Part shown: positions 17,865 through 23,841 of the stretch, in pieces | How positions within the stretch are numbered: position 1 is the stretch's first letter | Layout: the number at the start of each line of letters is the position of its first letter | NCBI RefSeq assembly: GCF_014647435.1 | Contig: NZ_BMPE01000001.1 | Location: 744,001-808,000, forward strand | Source: Deinococcus radiotolerans | GTDB lineage: Bacteria > Deinococcota > Deinococci > Deinococcales > Deinococcaceae | DNA: 64,000 nt | Reading direction: 5' to 3' | Translations under genes and position numbers: made by a program | The notes under the pieces: model-generated | What the model saw: the letters and a program-made list of their open reading frames with translations, nothing else | Told to the model about the DNA's origin: nothing | Database searches by the model: none

Positions 17865-17972
17865 TCACGCCCGGCGCCTGAGGTGGCTGTAGCGCCTGCC
17901 CGTGCGGCCCCCGTTGCAGCGCGAGCCGTGGATGGTACGCCAGTGCGCCTTCTTGACCTTCACCTTGACCAT
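17865..17972 (-). CDS. Tiny basic protein
   Basis: A 35-residue protein (MVKVKVKKAHWRTIHGSRCN followed by GGRTGRRYSHLRRRA) with about 40 percent Lys/Arg/His. AGGAG precedes the ATG. It starts directly after a strong minus-strand terminator (17991-18018) and is coupled to the zinc-ribbon gene behind it. A nucleic-acid-binding role is an inference from charge only. Confidence 0.5.
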   Translation of the reverse strand: MVKVKVKKAHWRTIHGSRCNGGRTGRRYSHLRRRA

Positions 17973-17990
17973 GCGGGGCTCCTGTGGGCA

Positions 17991-18018
17991 TAAAAAAGCC
18001 CCACAGCTGAGGTGGGGC
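17991..18018 (-). terminator. Strong intrinsic terminator
   Basis: On the minus strand GTGGGGC pairs inversely with GCCCCAC around a 7-nt loop and is followed by six T. It lies downstream of the tRNA-like element and just upstream of the 35-residue gene, so it may end a small RNA or act as an attenuator. Confidence 0.75.
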
Positions 18019-18298
18019 GTCCCTCCGCCTTCACTCGGGCGGTCCTGTGTTGTTGGGTGGACTGAGCGTACGGCTTGGACTGTCACGGGCGTGTCACTTG
18101 TACAGCAGCTGGCAGGTTCCCCCCGTGCCGACCGGGGCGGGCGTGGTTTTGGAGACCTCGCTGTTCGCCGGAACGGAACCTACGCGTCCCGGCCGCCACG
18201 CCCCGCACAATCAGGCGTGACGACAGGGTTTGAGGTGGTCCCCGCCCGGTGACCCTCGAGCGGCCAGCGGCACGGGTGAGGCAGGCCCAGGCGTGACG
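18019..18298. other. Intergenic region holding the tRNA-like element
   Basis: Two minus-strand terminators bracket about 280 nt with no convincing protein gene on either strand. The only structure I can support is the tRNA-like element at 18110-18181. No clear promoter was found upstream of it. Confidence 0.5.
18110..18181 (-). tRNA. tRNA-like element, anticodon loop CTCCAAA (Trp-type CCA), short D arm
   Basis: On the minus strand a perfect 7-bp acceptor stem (AGGTTCC/GGAACCT) closes the structure, followed by G and an encoded CCA. The T arm has a 5-bp stem CCCCG/CGGGG with a 7-nt loop GTCGGCA. The anticodon loop CTCCAAA has U33 and anticodon CCA on a 5-bp stem with one A-A mismatch. The variable loop has 5 nt. 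The D region is only 15 nt, so the total is 72 nt. A genuine phage tRNA, a decayed tRNA or a tRNA mimic are all possible; chance is unlikely but not excluded. Confidence 0.42.
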
Positions 18299-18320
18299 AA
18301 AAACCGCCCCGGAGGGCGGC
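18299..18320 (-). terminator. Intrinsic terminator after the 18339-18881 gene
   Basis: Minus strand: CCGCCC-TCCG-GGGCGG followed by TTTTTCG, 19 nt behind the stop codon of the preceding gene. Confidence 0.75.
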
Positions 18321-18338
18321 GTTAGGTACGGTCTTGGG

Positions 18339-18881
18339 TCAATCCTGTGACTCTACAGATATTGTACGCGCGACTTGCGCAAATGCAAGAGCTTGTGCAT
18401 GGACCCGTGCCCGCTCATCCCCCAGCGCCTGCGCCAGTCCCAGCACGGACCGAGCGTACGCCTGAGCCCGGTCACTCGGGTACGCCCAGCCCCGCCCCGT
18501 GTGATGCAGCAGGCTGGCAATGCCAGCACCACGGTGGATCTCAGCCAGGAGCGGGTCGGCGCTGCACATGACGCCCACGAGGTTGCTGCGGTGCTGCCCG
18601 TTGGGGAGGTGCACCATCTCCACCCCGACCCAGGCGCTGCCACCCTGACTGGTACCGCTGGTGCTGTAACTGCCGATCCCGACCACGCGCATGGTGCTGG
18701 CCTTTGAGGGCCCCCAGTACACCTTGACCTTGTCGGTCTCGCTGGTCTCCCACGCCCTGAGCGCCTGGTACCAGACCTCCGCGTACGCCCGGGCGTCCCG
18801 CTGCTGCTGGCGGATGCTGCCCAGGGCCTCCGTGACCTCCTGGCGGGCCGCAGGGCTGGCGCGACGGCGGGAGGCGGTCAA
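18339..18881 (-). CDS. Unknown phage protein
   Basis: About 180 residues, family unknown. A TTG start at 18881 (TTGA overlapping the upstream stop, GGAG upstream) fits the 4-nt overlap pattern of this operon; a GTG at 18911 would add 10 residues. The N-terminus is helical (ARQEVTEALGSIRQQQRDARAYAEVWYQALRAW). The central part is Gly/Ser-rich with beta character, and the C-terminus is Ala-rich helical. It is the last gene before a terminator. Confidence 0.6.
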   Translation of the reverse strand: MTASRRRASPAARQEVTEALGSIRQQQRDARAYAEVWYQALRAWETSETDKVKVYWGPSKASTMRVVGIGSYSTSGTSQGGSAWVGVEMVHLPNGQHRSNLVGVMCSADPLLAEIHRGAGIASLLHHTGRGWAYPSDRAQAYARSVLGLAQALGDERARVHAQALAFAQVARTISVESQD

Positions 18882-19096
18882 GGGTGCTCCGGGCGGCTGC
18901 TGGGGCCGCACAGCTCCGTGAGCATGTCCCGCAGGTTCGCCAGCTGGTGCGGCGCGAGGACCTCCAGCATGGTCTGCCGGTTGGCGGACATGAGCACCTC
19001 AGCGCCACCATCAGGCAGAGGGCAGACCGTGATGCTGCTGCCCCACTCGCCGGTGAACGTGACTGGATCGGGTCGAACAATGATGTGGTTGCTCAC
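18878..19096 (-). CDS. Small phage protein of unknown function
   Basis: 72 residues beginning with GTG at 19096, overlapping the RusA stop by 4 nt (GTGA). The sequence starts VSNHIIVRPDPVTFTGEWGS and ends in a helical segment LAPHQLANLRDMLTEL. No motif is recognised; both ends are fixed by coupling to neighbours. Confidence 0.6.
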   Translation of the reverse strand: MSNHIIVRPDPVTFTGEWGSSITVCPLPDGGAEVLMSANRQTMLEVLAPHQLANLRDMLTELCGPSSRPEHP

Positions 19097-19479
19097 AGGT
19101 TCACCTCGACTTCCACGCGGGGGTTCTGCGGGTCGTACTGGGGGAAGTGGTGGTACCCGAACACGAACTTGTCGCCCTTCGGGTACAAGGCGTCCACGAT
19201 CCCTTTCCTGACGTTCTCGGGATCGTTGTGCGTGCCGTCCGCGAACCAACACCAGATGTCCACCCGCACCGGCTGCCCCTGCGCCGGCTGCGGCAGTCCG
19301 GCGGGCGCGTGCTCGCGGACGTGGTCCTTCCAGGCGTGGTACTCGTTCATGCGCGTCCAGTTGGGCCGCGCGCCCTTCGTGTAGTACCCCACCAGCTTGG
19401 GCCGCAGCGGCTTCGTGCGGTCGATCTTCCCGGCGGTCGTGCGGGCGCAGGGCAGCGCGGGGATGATGAAGCGCGTCAC
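19093..19479 (-). CDS. RusA-family Holliday junction resolvase
   Basis: 128 residues, the usual RusA length. The motif DPENVRKGIVDALYPKGDKFVFGY matches the RusA signature (D-P-D/E-N-x2-K-x3-D-A-L), which places acidic metal-binding residues around a basic groove. The usual second Asp pair after the signature is partly replaced (KGDKF). It would resolve branched DNA during phage recombination or before packaging. Confidence 0.8.
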   Translation of the reverse strand: MTRFIIPALPCARTTAGKIDRTKPLRPKLVGYYTKGARPNWTRMNEYHAWKDHVREHAPAGLPQPAQGQPVRVDIWCWFADGTHNDPENVRKGIVDALYPKGDKFVFGYHHFPQYDPQNPRVEVEVNL

Positions 19480-19973
19480 TGGGACTCCTCGGGCGTTTCT
19501 GCGTGCGCGCCCTGGTCATCAGTGATAGGACGGGGGGTATGAGTCTCACGCCCCAGCAGTCCAAGTGGTATTTCGCGCTGGCCGTCCTTTATGCGATTGC
19601 GGTGATCGTGGACGTCACGTTGATCCCGAATGGGTACGAGTGGCGCTGGGTGAACTTTGGGGTGGATCAGGTCAAGATGGCGGCGATCTTCGCCTTGGTG
19701 GCCCTGATGTGGCCGCGCCGGTGGGTGCACGTGAGTCTGGTCGTCGTGTGGGTGGCCGTGGCACTGTTCACGTTCCCCCGATCGCTGTAGCGCCACGCGG
19801 TAGACGCGCACGCGCTTGCTGTCCAGCTCACCCAGCTGCTCGAGTTCAGCCAGGAGCTTCCGGGCGTAGTTGTGCGGGAGGTTCAGCCGCACGGCGTAGT
19901 GATTCGCGGGCCTGCCGGGGTCCTTGCGGACCAGGGCGAGCAGGTTCTGCATGTCCGTCGCGCGGGTGATCAC
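19476..19973 (-). CDS. Winged-helix protein with doubtful C-terminal extension
   Basis: The first ~58 residues look like a winged helix: ITRATDMQNLLALVRKDPGR, then NYARKLLAELEQLGELDSKRVRVYRVAL. The stop overlaps the rusA start by 4 nt, which supports the frame. After residue ~60 the sequence becomes His/Asp/Arg/Pro-rich and lies antisense to a plus-strand membrane-protein ORF (19539-19790). The real protein may be only the N-terminal part, with the rest a read-through tail. A regulator role is likely for the winged helix. Confidence 0.55.
   Translation of the reverse strand: MITRATDMQNLLALVRKDPGRPANHYAVRLNLPHNYARKLLAELEQLGELDSKRVRVYRVALQRSGEREQCHGHPHDDQTHVHPPARPHQGHQGEDRRHLDLIHPKVHPAPLVPIRDQRDVHDHRNRIKDGQREIPLGLLGRETHTPRPITDDQGAHAETPEESQ
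19539..19790 (+). CDS. Small three-helix membrane protein, antisense to the early operon
   Basis: 83 residues on the strand opposite to the surrounding operon. It starts MSLTPQQSKWYFALAVLYAI and has three hydrophobic stretches (~10-28, ~44-60, ~64-80) with WPRRW between the last two. The start is 59 nt from the divergent rusA start, and the stop lies where the winged-helix domain of the opposing gene ends. A moron-like membrane gene is plausible. The opposing ORF is also open, so one of the two may be spurious. Confidence 0.5.
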   Translation: MSLTPQQSKWYFALAVLYAIAVIVDVTLIPNGYEWRWVNFGVDQVKMAAIFALVALMWPRRWVHVSLVVVWVAVALFTFPRSL

Positions 19974-20284
19974 GGGGTACCTCCGAGCGCCAGGGCCTGA
20001 GATACTGCCGTGTGTCCGATTTCTGGTTGAGAAGTCTGCTGCTGCTCGTGATTCTCGTCGCGGTCAGCTTCGGTCTGGATCGCCTGCGCGTGAAGCCCTG
20101 GCAGCGGTTCGCGGTGATGTTCATCGTGACGGGAGGCGTCCTGCTCGGCTGGGACGCGGTGCGCGGTCCCGTCACGTAACGCCGGGTTCTGCTCGCTGCC
20201 ACTCAGGGCGAACTCGCTGCCCGCCCCGGTCTGCAGCGCGTCTTCGGCTTTCTTCGGGGTGCTCTTGCTGTCATTTGGTGTCAT
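19970..20284 (-). CDS. Unknown small protein, C-terminal half antisense to a plus-strand ORF
   Basis: ATG 20284 has GAGGTGA upstream, and the stop overlaps the winged-helix gene start by 4 nt, so the frame has context support. The first ~35 residues are polar (MTPNDSKSTPKKAEDALQTG). The remainder is His/Gln/Asp/Glu-rich and lies opposite a plus-strand membrane ORF (20012-20179). In that stretch the minus frame has lower third-position GC than the plus frame, so the extension is doubtful. Confidence 0.4.
   Translation of the reverse strand: MTPNDSKSTPKKAEDALQTGAGSEFALSGSEQNPALRDGTAHRVPAEQDASRHDEHHREPLPGLHAQAIQTEADRDENHEQQQTSQPEIGHTAVSQALALGGTP
20012..20179 (+). CDS. Tiny two-helix membrane protein, antisense to the early operon
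   Basis: 55 residues from GTG 20012: VSDFWLRSLLLLVILVAVSF, a basic turn (DRLRVKPWQR), and a second hydrophobic helix ending GWDAVRGPVT. By my count about 85 percent of third codon positions are G or C, as expected for a real gene here. It lies in the gap upstream of the winged-helix gene and is divergent to it. Holin-like or moron functions are possible; none is shown. Confidence 0.5.
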   Translation: MSDFWLRSLLLLVILVAVSFGLDRLRVKPWQRFAVMFIVTGGVLLGWDAVRGPVT

Positions 20285-20294
20285 GTGGGTCACC

Positions 20295-20891
20295 TCAGAA
20301 GGGAGTCACGTCGAGGTCACACAGGCCGGTCTTGATTGCCCGGTTGAGGAACAGGACGGCCAGGACGTTGCAGTGGAACGCCTCGGATTCGGGGCTGTGG
20401 AAGCGCGGGAGGTACGGCGCGGGGGCGTCCATGGGCGGCTGGTACGTGTCGGGCGTCCAGAGGCTGTCGATGCCTGCCCAGGTGAACGTGAACTCCGCAG
20501 GGAGGCCGCCGGTGCCGGTGTAGTTCATGGTGTCGGTGCACGTGTCGCGGTAGGCGGGCCAGGTGCGGTCACACAGGAGGGCCACTTGCCGGTCTCGCGC
20601 GGTGAGGAGTTCGCCCTGGGTGGCGCCGTCGAGGCCGCGCAGGTAGGCGCAGACTTTCGCGAGGCGTTCGTCCTGGTAGTCCGTGGGGAACTGGTGGGTG
20701 TAGGGGTCGCCGCTGATCCAGTGGAGGGCGACGCGGGCGGCGGTCTGGTAGTAGGCGAGGAGGGCGCGGGTGTCGTCGTCTGCGAAGGGGGTGTCCTGGG
20801 CGGCCCATTCGGCGTCGAGTTGGTCGAGGATCAGCTGCAGGTTGATGCGTTTGGTCTTCGGGGCGGGTTTGGTTGCGGGGGTGATCGCCAT
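20295..20891 (-). CDS. Unknown phage protein next to the putative origin
   Basis: About 198 residues; ATG 20891 follows GGAGGG. The N-terminus (MAITPATKPAPKTKRINLQL) is basic. The body is rich in Trp, Tyr and Thr with a helical segment DDDTRALLAYYQTAARVALHW. No family is recognised. The gene begins at the edge of the iteron field, so it could be expressed from or controlled by it. Confidence 0.6.
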   Translation of the reverse strand: MAITPATKPAPKTKRINLQLILDQLDAEWAAQDTPFADDDTRALLAYYQTAARVALHWISGDPYTHQFPTDYQDERLAKVCAYLRGLDGATQGELLTARDRQVALLCDRTWPAYRDTCTDTMNYTGTGGLPAEFTFTWAGIDSLWTPDTYQPPMDAPAPYLPRFHSPESEAFHCNVLAVLFLNRAIKTGLCDLDVTPF

Positions 20892-20907
20892 GGTCAGAGC
20901 CCTCCAC

Positions 20908-21155
20908 ATGCCGGGTTGCATGCCGGGTTGAGAGTGAACCCGGCATGTCTGAACGCCGTGCTGATCGCAGTCATGCCGACCATGCCGGGTATGCCGGGTT
21001 CTTTCCGGAAATTCCCTCTCTGTGCGCGTGTGTGTACGTGTGCTTTAAAAACAAGTCGGCATACCCGGCATACCCGGCATGCGTTGGAGAATCCGCCGTA
21101 CTGGACGAGCCCGCTGCTATGCCGGGTTGAAAGCAGACCCGGCATAACCCGGCAT
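20908..21155. repeat. Ten-copy iteron field, putative phage replication origin
   Basis: Ten exact copies of ATGCCGGGT or its complement ACCCGGCAT lie within 248 bp. Direct copies start at 20908, 20920, 20982, 20991 and 21119. Inverted copies start at 20937, 21063, 21072, 21137 and 21146. Two shorter copies (ATGCCGAC at 20973, GTCGGCAT at 21055) complete a near-symmetric arrangement around ~21027. The centre contains an AT-rich patch, CTTTAAAAACAA, near 21043. The field lies directly behind the primase/helicase gene. An origin is the best reading; an operator or partition site is possible. Confidence 0.75.
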
Positions 21156-21171
21156 GGCTGCACGTAGGCGT

Positions 21172-23400
21172 TCATGCGTCCCACCCTTTGGGACTGCTGC
21201 TGAGACTGAGGCCGGTGAAGAATTTGCCGCGCATGTCGCGTTTCTTCTCGACGGCCTGCCCAAAGTGGCGCGCAGCGGCTGTGAGGTCCCGAGGGAACCG
21301 AGTGCTGCTCACGGGCTTGTGCCGGGTCTTGAAGCACCAGTCTTCGTAAGCGGCATACAGCTCACCGCTCTTGACCTCGCCGCCGGGCTCGCAGCGTTCG
21401 CGCAGGAACTCGATGACCTTGTTGGACTCTTCGACGATCTCGCGGGTGAGTTCGCTGAGGCCGTCGCCGGGGAACTGCATGTTGTTCGCCTGGAGGCTGC
21501 GTAGCCCGTCGATCATCCAGTTCAGGACGCCGGCCAGTTCGTCCGGTGCGGTCAGGCGGGCTTCCAGGTAGGGGTCGGGGTGCGCGGGCTTCACGTTGAA
21601 GGCCACGGGCAGGAAGCGGCGCATGAGGCTGCTGTTCGTGGCGTCATCCCCGAGAAGCGGCACGACGTTGGAGAGGATGACCAGTTTGGTGTCGAGCTTG
21701 ACCGTGTACGGCGTCTTGTTCTTGACGTCCACGGCGATCTTGTCCTCACCGGTGATGCGTTTGAACGGCAGCCAGTCCACGTTCCGCTGCAGCTCCGAGA
21801 CGATGCACATCCGCTTACCGACGAGCGTCCCGACGAGGAATGACCCGTCTTTGATGTTCTCGAGGGCGCTGCCGGTGGCCAGGGAACCGAGGACCGCGGA
21901 GAGGATCCGGGTGAAGGTCGATTTCCCCGTGCCACCCTCCCCCACCAGCAGCAGGGCGCGCTGGGGGGAGGTGTCGCCCGTCAGGCAGAGCCCGGCGAAC
22001 TGCTGGAGGCGCTTGCGGTCCCCGGCGTCCGGGATGGCTTCGTGCAGGAACTCCAGCCACTCGTACGGGACCACGCCGGGGCGGTAGCTGGCGGCGGACT
22101 GGATGGTGCTGAAGAACTCCGGGCTGTGCTCGTGCAGCGTGCCGCTGGTCAGGTCCAGGATGCCGTTCGTGACGTTCAGGTGGAACGGCCCCAGGTCCAC
22201 GTCGCGCGCGGCGACGCTTTCCTCGCGCGCCACCTTGTCGAGGACGTCGCGCAGGCGGGCCGTGCCGATGTCGCCCAGGCCCTTGCCCTGGAGCACCAGG
22301 TCGACGCGCTGAAGCATGACCTCATCGATCACTTCCTCGTACACGCCGCTGCGGTACTGCCACCAGCTGCGCCACGTCTGGTGGTACCGGTAGATGTGGC
22401 CCTGTTCCATGCACCAGTTCAGGAAGTGGTCGCGCATCTCGACGAGCGTGGGGGCCCCGTCCTTCCGTTTGGCCGGGGCGATGGGCTTTCCTTCTTCGTC
22501 CAGGGTGACGGCGCTCTTCCCGACGGTGATGCCGGGCCGGTTGGTGCCGGTGCGGGGCGCCCAGGGGGTGCGGGCGGGTTGCCGGTAGGCGCTGCGCGCG
22601 GCGTGGAGTGCCTCGCTGAGCGTGAAGGGCTCGCCGAGGCCGCTGACGATGCCCTGGAACTCCCGCATGACGTGCTCGGCCTCGTGCAGGGGGTGGCCGT
22701 TGTCGCGGATCTGGCAGGCGAGCTTGAAGGCTGTGTTGTTCCGCCCTTCCTGCAGGTCGGCGCGGGACAGGACGACTTCCATGATCTTCTGCGGGCTGGG
22801 CACGTCACCGGCTGACGTGGGGGCGCTGTAGCGGACGCTGGCAGCCCGCTCCGCCTTGGGGATGGGGTAGGCCTTGTGGATCTGCGCGGCCGTGTAGGTG
22901 TGACCAGGCGCTTCGAGCAGACGGCTGGGCACAGCGCCCTGCTTGTGGTGGGTGAAGCCTGGGAGGCGCATGACACGGCTGAGGCCCTTGCAGTCGTTCG
23001 GGCGGCTGCCCACGGCGATGGCCAGCGCTTCCTGCTGGCGGTTGAACTCCGCGTTGTTCAGCTCGGGTTCATCACTGAGGAGCCAGTACGCGTGGTACTT
23101 GCCGGGGCTGCTCTCGACGAGCGCACTGGGTCGGAGCTTCCAGGTGTCGGGCAGTTCAGCCCCGTCGAAGTCTGCGAAGTACGCCCGAATCCGGGTGACG
23201 TTCTCGTTGCTGCGGCCCTGGCCGTCACCTTCGTTGATCATCAGGAAGATCCCGGCCCCGCGGTCATTGAGGGCTTGCAGGGCACCCAGGTCGTACTCGA
23301 TGCGGGCCAGGGTGGGGTCGTCCTTCCGGTCAGCGAACGTCTGGAACGTCTGCTGGCCGGGGAACAGGGCTAGGAAGGCACGCGTGTCCGGGTGTGTCAT
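21172..23400 (-). CDS. Primase / SF3 helicase replication protein
   Basis: A 742-residue bifunctional replication protein. Residues ~45-130 resemble RepB/AEP primases: IRAYFADFDG with the catalytic acidic pair, then ALVESSPGKYHAYWLL and a later conserved LSRVMRLPGFTHHK. Residues ~300-450 look like the D5 N-terminal region. Around residue 480 the helicase Walker A GEGGTGKST is followed by IVSELQ and LDTKLVILSNVVP, typical of SF3/D5 helicases. It would prime and unwind phage DNA, probably at the iteron field directly downstream. Confidence 0.92.
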   Translation of the reverse strand: MTHPDTRAFLALFPGQQTFQTFADRKDDPTLARIEYDLGALQALNDRGAGIFLMINEGDGQGRSNENVTRIRAYFADFDGAELPDTWKLRPSALVESSPGKYHAYWLLSDEPELNNAEFNRQQEALAIAVGSRPNDCKGLSRVMRLPGFTHHKQGAVPSRLLEAPGHTYTAAQIHKAYPIPKAERAASVRYSAPTSAGDVPSPQKIMEVVLSRADLQEGRNNTAFKLACQIRDNGHPLHEAEHVMREFQGIVSGLGEPFTLSEALHAARSAYRQPARTPWAPRTGTNRPGITVGKSAVTLDEEGKPIAPAKRKDGAPTLVEMRDHFLNWCMEQGHIYRYHQTWRSWWQYRSGVYEEVIDEVMLQRVDLVLQGKGLGDIGTARLRDVLDKVAREESVAARDVDLGPFHLNVTNGILDLTSGTLHEHSPEFFSTIQSAASYRPGVVPYEWLEFLHEAIPDAGDRKRLQQFAGLCLTGDTSPQRALLLVGEGGTGKSTFTRILSAVLGSLATGSALENIKDGSFLVGTLVGKRMCIVSELQRNVDWLPFKRITGEDKIAVDVKNKTPYTVKLDTKLVILSNVVPLLGDDATNSSLMRRFLPVAFNVKPAHPDPYLEARLTAPDELAGVLNWMIDGLRSLQANNMQFPGDGLSELTREIVEESNKVIEFLRERCEPGGEVKSGELYAAYEDWCFKTRHKPVSSTRFPRDLTAAARHFGQAVEKKRDMRGKFFTGLSLSSSPKGWDA

Positions 23401-23840
23401 GCCGGACCGGCTCCCTTCCCGGCGTTGCAGTCTCGGCAGAGAACGCGCAGGTTCTGAGGATCATTCGTGCCGCCCCGGCTGACAGGACGGATGTGGTCAA
23501 TTTGGAGCCGCACGCCGTCCTCTTTCGCACCGGCCCCGCACGTCTCGCAGCGGAACCCGGCGCGGCGCAGCAGGGTGTACCGGAGCTTCTTCGGGATAGG
23601 ATCACGCTTCGCAGTCAGGCGGTCGATGACGTCAAGCAGGTAGCGGACGTCCGATTCGGCATGCGCGAAGAACTCGGCGATCTCCGGGCGGGTGCAGTCA
23701 GCGATATACCCGCCTGATTCCCCGATCTCGTAGACGCCAGTCTCGCCGTCGATGCAGTGCTCGTACCGCCCGTTGCCGGTGGCTTCGCTGAGCCGCTGGC
23801 GGATGTGCTGGATGCGGACATCCTCGTTTCTCTTGGTCAT
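23397..23840 (-). CDS. HNH endonuclease
   Basis: 147 residues, ATG 23840. The N-terminal ~90 residues include a segment ADCTRPEIAEFFAHAESDVRYLLDVIDRL, which resembles small phage proteins that often stand alone. The C-terminal HNH domain has CETCGAGAKEDG, LQIDHIRPVSRGGTNDPQNL and CRDCNAGKG, giving four zinc cysteines and the catalytic His. It overlaps the primase start by 4 nt. It may be a homing-type or genuine phage nuclease; it is far from the terminase, so a packaging role is less likely. Confidence 0.88.
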   Translation of the reverse strand: MTKRNEDVRIQHIRQRLSEATGNGRYEHCIDGETGVYEIGESGGYIADCTRPEIAEFFAHAESDVRYLLDVIDRLTAKRDPIPKKLRYTLLRRAGFRCETCGAGAKEDGVRLQIDHIRPVSRGGTNDPQNLRVLCRDCNAGKGAGPA

Positions 23841-23841
23841 G

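Noticed and set aside
17902..18252. Plus-strand 116-codon frame over the tRNA-like region
   Set aside because: No ribosome binding site, crosses two terminators and has no protein-like pattern.
20908..21155. CRISPR array
   Set aside because: Repeats are only 9-10 bp, occur in both orientations and lack regular spacers; iterons fit better.
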